From positions 87,833 to 151,832 of the forward strand of contig JAUIKS010000029.1 in the NCBI GenBank assembly GCA_030430565.1: DNA of 64,000 nt, in the 5' to 3' direction. Under the pieces are notes generated by a model. It did not search any database. It saw nothing but the letters and a program-made list of their open reading frames with translations, and was not told where the DNA came from. The position numbers and the translations under genes were made by a program. This DNA is from Polyangia bacterium. GTDB taxonomy: Bacteria; Myxococcota_A; Polyangia; Nannocystales; Nannocystaceae. Shown in pieces: positions 30,438 through 38,011 of this stretch (position 1 is its first letter; every line of letters begins with the position of its first letter).

Positions 30438-32189
30438 TCAGTACAGCACGAGGTTCGGGCAGTCGCGCTCGAGCTCGTCGCTGAGCTGACAGCGCGCCCG
30501 CACCGTCCCCGCGTCCCCCGGGACGCCGACCACGAAGAGCTGCAGGTTCCAGCCGACCGACGCGCACTCCGGCGCGAGGTCGTCAAACAGCTCCGGCGTC
30601 GCGCCGCCGCTGTCGTTGAAGAAGCCGAAGCAGCCGCTCGCGCCGGCCGGGGGCGCGGCGTCCCCCGTCGCGGGGTCCCGCTCACAGAGCGGGAGCTCGA
30701 GGGGACCCTCCTCGCGATGCTCAACAACCGCCGTGCACGAGGCGTCGATGACCGCCGTCTCCGGATCGAGATCAAGCGCGCAGCCCTCGTAGCATATGGA
30801 CACGAGTTCATCTCGCGCGCCGTCGAGGAGCCGCGTGAGCGCCGGGCTGTAGTCGTCGTCGCAGACCGAGTGCATCCCGCGACGCCCCTCCGGCGCCGTG
30901 GGCGTGAGCCCGATCTCCCGCAACCGCACAGGCGGCCGCGCGCTGTTGCCTTCACTGTCCGTACAGCCAGGTCCGACACCGAACTCGATCTGCTGCACCG
31001 GATCTTGATCGTCGAGATACTCGATCTCGATCCCGCCCTCGTGGTAGCCGCGCGGCACGCCGACGATGAGCGACACGACGGGGTCGTTCCAGAGCTCGAA
31101 CTCGCCCAACGCCCTAAAGTCGTCGACATAGCGCGTGAGGGGGTACAGGACCGCGGCGGGGTCCTCGTCGTTGACGATGTTCCCGTCGAGGTTCCGCTGC
31201 ACCGGGCTGCAGCTGTACGGACCAGGCTCGGGCCCATCGCAGGCCACGCCGGCGTTCCAGCACACCGCGCTCGTCGGCGTCGCCGCGCCTGGCTCCCAGC
31301 TCCAGCTGTCCTCTTCGCTGAACAGCGCGACCTGCTCTGGGTTCCACGAGCAGTCGAGCTCGTCGGTGATCATCACGATCGCGCGATGCGCCCCGTCGCG
31401 GAAGAAGCCGAAGTTCGACTCTGTCGGCTCCGCGGCGCGCGAGATCGCGAAGCGCAGCGACTCGAGGGGAGCCTCGAAGCCGCAGCCGGTGACGCCGGGG
31501 GGGAGCACGCAGCGCAGCGCGGCGGTCAGCGCGTCGACGTCGTTGCCCGGGTCCGCGTCCGTGTTGACGGGGAGCGCGGCGACGGCCCCGAGCACCGCGT
31601 CCGGCAGGTTGGTCCGAGGTCCCTGTCCCTGCAGCCAGGGGCGCGCGCGCGACTGGTTGTCGCCCGCGACGAAGGTCGGCTTCACGCCCCCGGCGAGCGC
31701 GGCGTGGACGCTGGGTTCACACCAATCGCTGCACACCGCGCGCGCGTCGACGGCCGCCGGGCCCTCGAACAGGAAGTCATCACGGGCGCCGCCGTCCCCC
31801 AAGCGCGCGCGACAGCTCTCGAGCGCGAAGCTCCCCCGATCCGGCGGCCGGGTGAACACGGGGCCGGCGCAGCCGGGGTGACCCATGTCGGTCGTCGTCA
31901 TCGCTATTCGGTAGTCGACGCCGAGCGCGGGCGCCCGCAGCGACGAGACGAGCGCCTCGACGCTCGCCTGCAGCCGCGCCTGCGCGACCCCCATGGACGA
32001 CGAGTTGTCGATCACGAACACGATGTCGAGCATGGGCGAGCTCGGGAGGCGCTGACCGTACTCCGAGAGCGCGCCGAGGCCGTCATCGAGCGGACCATCG
32101 GAGTCGCTGGCGCCGACCGCCGGCCCGCTGTCGCCGCAGGCGACGCACACGATCATCACCCCGCAGCACAGCAGCCCCCGCGCGCTCAT
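30438..32189 (-). CDS. VWA-domain lipoprotein
   Basis: This 583-residue protein has a lipobox ending VCVAC (Cys about 18), a Ser/Asp/Gly linker, then a von Willebrand factor A domain beginning MLDIVFVIDNSSSMG with the MIDAS D-x-S-x-S motif, continuing RIAMTTTDMGHPGC and later HRAIVMITDELDCSW. The large C-terminal part holds about 20 Cys in short motifs. Such proteins are common, surface-exposed and of unknown role in myxobacteria, likely metal-dependent adhesion. Its ATG overlaps the stop of the upstream lipoprotein gene, so the two form one unit. Confidence 0.85.
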   Translation of the reverse strand: MSARGLLCCGVMIVCVACGDSGPAVGASDSDGPLDDGLGALSEYGQRLPSSPMLDIVFVIDNSSSMGVAQARLQASVEALVSSLRAPALGVDYRIAMTTTDMGHPGCAGPVFTRPPDRGSFALESCRARLGDGGARDDFLFEGPAAVDARAVCSDWCEPSVHAALAGGVKPTFVAGDNQSRARPWLQGQGPRTNLPDAVLGAVAALPVNTDADPGNDVDALTAALRCVLPPGVTGCGFEAPLESLRFAISRAAEPTESNFGFFRDGAHRAIVMITDELDCSWNPEQVALFSEEDSWSWEPGAATPTSAVCWNAGVACDGPEPGPYSCSPVQRNLDGNIVNDEDPAAVLYPLTRYVDDFRALGEFELWNDPVVSLIVGVPRGYHEGGIEIEYLDDQDPVQQIEFGVGPGCTDSEGNSARPPVRLREIGLTPTAPEGRRGMHSVCDDDYSPALTRLLDGARDELVSICYEGCALDLDPETAVIDASCTAVVEHREEGPLELPLCERDPATGDAAPPAGASGCFGFFNDSGGATPELFDDLAPECASVGWNLQLFVVGVPGDAGTVRARCQLSDELERDCPNLVLY

Positions 32190-33352
32190 GCCCCGACCTC
32201 GTAGCGACTCACCCAGGCCCAGCCGGACCCGCCGCCGATGAAGACCGCGCCGGCGTCATCGAGCGCGACCCAGCGCGGCACCGCCGTGACGAGCTCCCCC
32301 GTCTGCGGGTGGAGCCGCTGCGGGAAGGCCTCCCACGCGAGCGCGCCGTCCGGGCTGAACACGCCGATCCAGCCGTCTCCGGTCGGGCTCGGGGGTTCAC
32401 CGCGGTCCTCGACGCCGACCGCGATCGTGTAGTCACCTGGCGCGATCGCAATATCCGTGATCTCCGACCTTCGAAAGCCCCCCTCGCCGCGGAACCACTG
32501 CTCCCACTGCAGGCTCCCCTCCGCGTCGAGCGAGCCGATCCAGCGATCTCGCTCTAGGACCCCCTCGCCGGGCTGCTCGACCGCGCCCGCGAGCACGAGG
32601 CTGCCGTCGCTGCGCTCCGCGATCGCGCGGATGATGCTCCCGGTGGTGGGGACGGTCTGGAGCACCTCGCCCTCGGGGCTGAGGAAGACGACCTCGGAGC
32701 GCCCCTGATCGTCCGCCATCACGATGACGCGGGAGCCGTCGCCGCGCAGCACGGCGCCGCCGCGGTCCCACAAGCCGTTCTGAGGGAGCGCTGCCGGAAT
32801 CCGCGCCTCCGCGGCGCCATCCGCTGCGTAGCGCAGCCACGCGCCGTGGCCGTCGACCAGCGCCACTCCGCCGCCGGGGAATTCCTGCATCTCGAGCACC
32901 CCGTGAAAGCACCCCTCGGCGGTCGAGTCATAGTCGCGCGACCACTCCGGCGCCCCGTTGGCGCGCAGGCGCGCGAGCGCGGAGCAGGTCGTCTGTTGCC
33001 CGAGAATCTGCCACTTTGGCTCGCTCGCTACATACAGCTCGCCGTGTGCCGTCACCCTGACATCGAGGATCTCGGTCACGGCGCTGTACCAACGCGTCCA
33101 GCGCTCCTCGCCCGCCGCGTTCACCCGCGAGATCCACGGGAGGCTGACGTCCGAGTTCTCAACCCACTGCGTACCGAACACCACGACTTCACCCTCGCTC
33201 GACACCGTCATGCCGTCCGCGTCGCGCTCGACGGAGTAGGTCCACTGCTCGGTGAGGCCACCGGCGTACGACTCCTGGAGGCAACCGGTCGTAGCGAGCA
33301 CGAGCACGAGCCCTAGATGGCCCCGACGCCAGTCGTGACTCGAGCCGCGCAC
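32186..33352 (-). CDS. Lipoprotein with beta-propeller-like repeats
   Basis: From GTG 33352 it has 388 residues (VRGSSHDWRRGHLGLVLVLA to TTGC, lipidated Cys about 24). About seven repeats of roughly 45 residues follow, with features such as WISRVNAAGEERWTRWYSAV, LYVASEPKW, RDRWIGSLDAEGSLQWEQWF and GWIGVFSPDGALAWEAF, a Trp/Asp/Gly propeller-like pattern (PQQ/YVTN type). It is probably an extracellular binding scaffold that acts with the VWA lipoprotein it is translationally coupled to. Confidence 0.7.
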   Translation of the reverse strand: MRGSSHDWRRGHLGLVLVLATTGCLQESYAGGLTEQWTYSVERDADGMTVSSEGEVVVFGTQWVENSDVSLPWISRVNAAGEERWTRWYSAVTEILDVRVTAHGELYVASEPKWQILGQQTTCSALARLRANGAPEWSRDYDSTAEGCFHGVLEMQEFPGGGVALVDGHGAWLRYAADGAAEARIPAALPQNGLWDRGGAVLRGDGSRVIVMADDQGRSEVVFLSPEGEVLQTVPTTGSIIRAIAERSDGSLVLAGAVEQPGEGVLERDRWIGSLDAEGSLQWEQWFRGEGGFRRSEITDIAIAPGDYTIAVGVEDRGEPPSPTGDGWIGVFSPDGALAWEAFPQRLHPQTGELVTAVPRWVALDDAGAVFIGGGSGWAWVSRYEVGA

Positions 33353-33864
33353 AGGATCATCGTAGGCGCAGCGTTCGCCCGAAGTCCAGCGCCAGCGTTC
33401 GCGCGCGAGCGACGACGGATCGCCGCCGCGACCGCGCACGAACGAGCCCGCGACCCGCCACCGCGAGCGCCACAGCAAACACGCTCGACGGGACGGCGTC
33501 GACCCCAGAGCGATGTTCCTCGGCCCCGGGGAGTCGAAGCGGGCGCGCTCGTAGTGCACGGCCCGCGACCGCGGCGACGTTCGAGACATGCACCTTTAAG
33601 CAGCTCACCGACCGCCGCGCGCGGGCGCGCGGCGGTCGATCGTCGACGCGACGAGGCCCGACGATGTGGGCACGTCGTCGACGACGCGCGCGACGAGAGC
33701 CAGCTCGATCGGCCGCGGGGAGCACACGGCAGGTCTGCATACGCGCCCCCGCCGTCGCTCGAGAATCGACCCTTCTCGCGGCGTGAGTGCGCTACAAGAT
33801 AACGACTGGCTTCGCCCTATCGCGTGAACCGAGCGCTCGGTCCGCGGGCGCGGGATACTCGACG
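33353..33864. other. Divergent intergenic region with a 28-base palindrome
   Basis: No convincing coding sequence lies in these 512 bases. A near-perfect palindrome occupies 33610-33637: GACCGCCGCGCGC, GG, GCGCGCGGCGGTC (13-base arms). It sits between two diverging lipoprotein operons and could be a bidirectional terminator, an operator or a cruciform. The remaining sequence is GC-rich, and the segment near 33785 (CTACAAGATAACGACTGGC) is AT-richer and likely holds the promoter for the gene at 33865. Confidence 0.5.
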
Positions 33865-35409
33865 ATGAACACATTTCTTAAGATCGCCCCCCCTCCCGCG
33901 AGCGCGGCGCTCCGCCTGCTCGCCCTCGCCTCGCTCGTGATGACCGGCGCCGCGTGCAGCGGCGACGACGGCGACAGCGCGGCGACCACCGACGGGGGGA
34001 GCGACACGCAGCCGGGCATGAGCTCGACGACCGCGGACGCCGAGACGGACGCCGAGACCAGCACGACCGCCGGCGGCGGATCTACGTCTCCAGGCACGAC
34101 CCCCTGGCCCGGCGCGTGCGAGGACGAGCCTGGCCCCCCCTGCGGCGAGGAGTGGACGAAGTGCAAGGAGGACAGGGACCGCGACAAGGTCCCGTTCTCT
34201 TGCGACAACGCGCCCGACATCACCAACCCCGACCAGCTCGACATGGACAAGGACAGCTTCGGCGACATCGCCGACCTGTGCCCGACGGTCCAGTCGCAGA
34301 CCAACACCCTCGACAGCGACCGCGACGGCGTGGGCAACGACTGCGACTTCTGCAAGGAGCGCCCCTCGAACGTCTACAACAAGGACGCCGTCGGGATCCC
34401 GGCCTACATGCTCGTGCGCAACGTGCCCCTGCAGACAGACTCGGACCGCGACGGCATCGGCGACGTCTGCGACAACTGCGTGCGCGTGCCCAACTGCCAG
34501 GGCTACGGGGACGAGGACGGGCAGTCGCCCTACGTCGTCGGCATGACGATCGACACGGAGGCCGCCGACTGTCAGGCCGACGCCGATGACGACAAGATCG
34601 GGGACGCCTGCGCCGGCGCGATGGCGCCGGGCGCCGCCGGCCCGGTCGGCTTCGCCAACGACGACGACTTTGATCAAGACGGCATCACGAACATCCTGGA
34701 TCTGTGCCCGCGGCAGCCGATCGAGTCGGTCGCGTGCGCGAGCGACGGAGACTGCCCGAGCGGGGCGAGCTGCGCCGACGCGGGCGTCTGCAACCACGCC
34801 GATCATGACGGCGACGGCGTCGGCGACATCTGCGACACCTGCCCCGGCGCGGCGAACCCGATGCAGCTCGTCGACGGCGGCATGCAGGAGGACGACGAGG
34901 ACGAGGACTTCATCGGCGCGGCCTGCGAGCTGAACGCGGCCTGCGAGCAGCGCCCAGACCCCCGCGCGTTCGGCTTCTACGACATCAGCGTCAACGGCTA
35001 CTGCTGCGTGACCCGCTACGAGGGGCAGGACCTGCGCGACCCGGACGGCTTCGCGATCGATATCAACGAGCTCGGCCCGCGCCCGCCCGGCTTCGTCGAG
35101 CTCCCCGCGGGCTGCGAGGAGGCGCTCGCGGCCAGCCCTGACGGGAAGGCTCACCGCATGCAGGCGTGCCACGTCGACGAGCTCAGCGAGCTGTGGGAGT
35201 ACTTCTGCCTGCTGCCGCAGTGGGACCAAGACTTCGACATGATCGGCGACGTCTGCGACAAGTGCCCCTACGCCTACGACCCCACCAACGAGAGCTACGT
35301 CGACGCCAACGACATGGTGTGGGAGGACCTCGGCGCCGCCTGCCACGGCGAGTACGACTCGGAGGTCTGGGGGCTCGAGAACGACTGCATGGCGCCGCCG
35401 CAGCCGTGA
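33865..35409 (+). CDS. Thrombospondin type 3 repeat lipoprotein
   Basis: This 514-residue protein has a signal ending VMTGAAC (Cys about 31), followed by a Ser/Thr/Gly/Ala linker. Calcium-binding TSP3-like units run through the body: DRDKVPFSCDNAPDITNPDQ, LDMDKDSFGDIADLCPTVQS, DSDRDGVGNDCDFC, TDSDRDGIGDVCDNC, DHDGDGVGDICDTCPGAANP and FDMIGDVCDKCPYAYDPTN. The pattern D-x-D-x-D-G-x-G-D-x-C-D gives Ca2+-stabilised rods with disulfides. It is probably a surface adhesin or spacer. A strong hairpin follows the gene. Confidence 0.9.
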   Translation: MNTFLKIAPPPASAALRLLALASLVMTGAACSGDDGDSAATTDGGSDTQPGMSSTTADAETDAETSTTAGGGSTSPGTTPWPGACEDEPGPPCGEEWTKCKEDRDRDKVPFSCDNAPDITNPDQLDMDKDSFGDIADLCPTVQSQTNTLDSDRDGVGNDCDFCKERPSNVYNKDAVGIPAYMLVRNVPLQTDSDRDGIGDVCDNCVRVPNCQGYGDEDGQSPYVVGMTIDTEAADCQADADDDKIGDACAGAMAPGAAGPVGFANDDDFDQDGITNILDLCPRQPIESVACASDGDCPSGASCADAGVCNHADHDGDGVGDICDTCPGAANPMQLVDGGMQEDDEDEDFIGAACELNAACEQRPDPRAFGFYDISVNGYCCVTRYEGQDLRDPDGFAIDINELGPRPPGFVELPAGCEEALAASPDGKAHRMQACHVDELSELWEYFCLLPQWDQDFDMIGDVCDKCPYAYDPTNESYVDANDMVWEDLGAACHGEYDSEVWGLENDCMAPPQP

Positions 35410-35442
35410 CGAGCGACGCAACGTTTGATGAACTCGCGTGAC

Positions 35443-35471
35443 CGCGCGGGCCCTCGATCGGGGCCCGCGCG
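35443..35471. terminator. Strong GC hairpin after the TSP3 gene
   Basis: CGCGCGGGCCC, loop TCGATCG, GGGCCCGCGCG: perfect 11-base arms 34 bases after the stop, in the 86-base gap before the next lipoprotein gene. It has no T tract, but the stem is exceptionally stable. Confidence 0.6.
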
Positions 35472-35495
35472 TCGCCTCGCCCCGTGGAGCACTCA

Positions 35496-37988
35496 ATGCC
35501 GCGACCCAGCAAGACCCCCACCCGCGCCTCGCTCGCCACCGCGCTCGCCGCCGCGCTCGTCATCCCGCTCGCCTGCCAGCCAGGCGACGGCGGCACCGAG
35601 ACCGACGCGGACACCACCTCCAGCTCCGGCGAGACGACCGCCGGTCCGGCCACGTCGACGAGCGCGACCGAGGCGTCGAGCACCGCGAGCGCGACGACTG
35701 CCGGCGACAGCGAGACCGGGGACACGGGCACCGAGCCGCCCGAGGTCGGCGTCGCGGTCGCGCCGGGCGGCGGCTTCTCGTGCATGCTCGATGGGACAGG
35801 TACGATCCATTGCTTCGGGTCTAACAGCCACGGTCAGCTCGGTGACGGCACCATGCTCAGCTCGAGCGGCACACAGACCGCGCACGAAGAAGCCTGGGTG
35901 ACGCTCGACGCCGGCGCCCTCCACGTGTGCGCCATCGACACGCTGGGGGCGCTGTACTGCTGGGGCGACCAGCACCTCGGCGCGGTCGGGGACGGGACGA
36001 TGCCCGACTTCATCAACGAGGAGACCGGGCGCCCGCTGCCCGTCAAGGTCGGGCACGACGGGCCGTGGCTCGCGGTCTCGGCCGGTCGAGACAACTCCTG
36101 CGCCATCGACGGGGAGAACGCGCTGTGGTGCTGGGGACCCAACGAGGAGGGGCAGCTCGGCAACGGCGGCGTCGGCGACTCATGGGCCGCCTACGCGCCC
36201 GGCGAGGTGACCGGCGGCGCGAGCTGGCGCGCGGTCGCGACGACCTCCGGGCACACCTGCGGCGTGCAGACCGACGGCACGCTGTGGTGCTGGGGTGACA
36301 ACAAAGACGGCCAGCTCGGCGACGGGACCACCGACTTCACGTCGACGCCGATCCAGGTCGGGGGCGACGCCGACTGGGACCAGGTCACCGTGTCCGCGAG
36401 CCTCTACCACAACCACACCTGCGCGATTAAGCAGGACGGATCGCTGTGGTGCTGGGGCGCCAACGACTTCGGCGGGCTCGGGGTCGGCGACGAGGAGCCC
36501 CGGCTCACGCCGACGGAGGTGATGGGCGGCGGCGTCTGGACCAGCGTCGCCGCGCTGTTCCACTCGACCTGCGCGACCCGGGACGACGGCACGCTGTGGT
36601 GCTGGGGCGGCAACACCTCGAGCGGCGTCCTCGCCAACGGGGGCGCCGGCGTCGAGGACTCGTACAGCGCGCCGCAGCAGGTCGGCGCCGAGACCGGCTG
36701 GCGCGGGGTCCAGCTCGAGGGCTCGAACGGCTGCGCGGTCCAGGACGAAGAGCGCGGCTTCTGCTGGGGCGACAACGGCCTCGGCGCGCTGGGCGTCATG
36801 ACCTCAGGGCCATACGAGGATCACTACTCGCCCGTCGAGCTCGGGACCGATCTGCGCAACCCGCCCGCCGCCGACTGGGCCCAGGTCTCGGTTGGTGGAG
36901 GGCACACCTGCGGGCGCACGACGAGCGACGAGCTGTGGTGCTGGGGCAACGGCGCGGGCGGAGACCTGGGCTCTGGTTTTGACGATGTCGAGTGCAACAT
37001 GGCGAACCCCGGCGAGTGCCGGCGCACCGCGCCGCGCAAGGTCGTGGGCGGCGGCGCGTGGGCTGGGCTCTCGGCCGGCGGCGCGGGCGCCTGCGGCCTC
37101 CGCCCCGACGGCACGCTGTGGTGCTGGGGCGGCGGCGAGCTCAACGACGAGGCCGCCTACTCGCCGGCGCAGGTCGGGGTCGCCAGCGACTGGAGCGCGA
37201 TCGAGCTCTCGGACGGCCACTACTGCGGTCTGCGCGATCCTGGCACGCTGTGGTGCTGGGGCTCCAACAGCCGCGGACAGATCGGCAACGGTCAGGGCGG
37301 TCAAGGGATGATCGTCGACGCCCCGACGCAGGTCGGCGCCGCCGAGGACTGGCTCGCGGTCTCCCGCGGGTTCTTGCAGACCTGCGCGATCAGGCAGCCT
37401 GGCACGCTGTGGTGCTGGGGCGCCAATGATCGCGGCCAACTCGGCGTCGGCAGCTCGGGCATGGACTACAACGACGCGAGCGCCGACGAGCCGCTCCCGG
37501 TCCAGGTCGGCGCGGCCGACGACTGGGCGCAGGTCTGCGGCGGCCGCTACCACTCCTGCGGCGTTCGTGGGGACGGCACGCTGTGGTGCTGGGGCCTCAA
37601 CAGCGGGGGGATGCTGGGCGAGGGGCCGATCGACGACGCGGTCGTGAGCGACCCGCAGCAGGTCGGCGGCGACACCGACTGGCAAGAGGTCGCCTGCGGC
37701 GAGACGATCGCCTGCGGGCGCAAGGCCGACGGCGCGGTCCACTGCTGGGGCTCGAGCTCCCAAGGGGCGCTCGGGACAGGTGACCCGGAGCTCGTAGAGT
37801 CCGGCGCGCCGATCATGGTCGAGCCGCTCGGCGCGGCGCAGCAGCTCTCCTCGGGCCGCGTCAATCAGGTCTGCGCGCGCCTCGAGGACCACAGCGCGTG
37901 GTGCTGGGGCGCCGGTCCGCTCGGCGATCACAACGTGTTCTCGTCCCCGACGCCGCGGCAGGTCGTCGAGGGCGACGAGCTGCCCTGA
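35496..37988 (+). CDS. RCC1-like beta-propeller lipoprotein
   Basis: This 830-residue protein has a signal ending LVIPLAC (Cys about 27), a Thr/Ser/Glu linker of about 60 residues, then about 14 repeats around the motif LWCWGxNxxGQLGDGT, for example LWCWGPNEEGQLGNGG, LWCWGDNKDGQLGDGT, LWCWGANDFGGLGVGD and LWCWGSNSRGQIGNG. These are RCC1/BLIP-II-type repeats, enough for two seven-bladed propellers, with a Cys in nearly every blade. It is probably an extracellular binding protein. A GTG at 35484 is an alternative start. The next gene begins 24 bases downstream. Confidence 0.88.
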   Translation: MPRPSKTPTRASLATALAAALVIPLACQPGDGGTETDADTTSSSGETTAGPATSTSATEASSTASATTAGDSETGDTGTEPPEVGVAVAPGGGFSCMLDGTGTIHCFGSNSHGQLGDGTMLSSSGTQTAHEEAWVTLDAGALHVCAIDTLGALYCWGDQHLGAVGDGTMPDFINEETGRPLPVKVGHDGPWLAVSAGRDNSCAIDGENALWCWGPNEEGQLGNGGVGDSWAAYAPGEVTGGASWRAVATTSGHTCGVQTDGTLWCWGDNKDGQLGDGTTDFTSTPIQVGGDADWDQVTVSASLYHNHTCAIKQDGSLWCWGANDFGGLGVGDEEPRLTPTEVMGGGVWTSVAALFHSTCATRDDGTLWCWGGNTSSGVLANGGAGVEDSYSAPQQVGAETGWRGVQLEGSNGCAVQDEERGFCWGDNGLGALGVMTSGPYEDHYSPVELGTDLRNPPAADWAQVSVGGGHTCGRTTSDELWCWGNGAGGDLGSGFDDVECNMANPGECRRTAPRKVVGGGAWAGLSAGGAGACGLRPDGTLWCWGGGELNDEAAYSPAQVGVASDWSAIELSDGHYCGLRDPGTLWCWGSNSRGQIGNGQGGQGMIVDAPTQVGAAEDWLAVSRGFLQTCAIRQPGTLWCWGANDRGQLGVGSSGMDYNDASADEPLPVQVGAADDWAQVCGGRYHSCGVRGDGTLWCWGLNSGGMLGEGPIDDAVVSDPQQVGGDTDWQEVACGETIACGRKADGAVHCWGSSSQGALGTGDPELVESGAPIMVEPLGAAQQLSSGRVNQVCARLEDHSAWCWGAGPLGDHNVFSSPTPRQVVEGDELP

Positions 37989-38011
37989 GCCCTCGCGCCG
38001 CCGCCCACGAG

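Noticed and set aside
30356..30500. A plus-strand start reading MVKLTASGVENFPAW, slightly like the IKLT signature at 3067 and 4380
   Set aside because: Only four to five residues match and the frame runs into the antisense of the VWA gene without a supporting pattern.
33357..33874. ORFs on both strands in the gap between the lipoprotein operons
   Set aside because: Arg/Ala-rich low-complexity translations, no starts with ribosome-binding sites and no recognisable folds.
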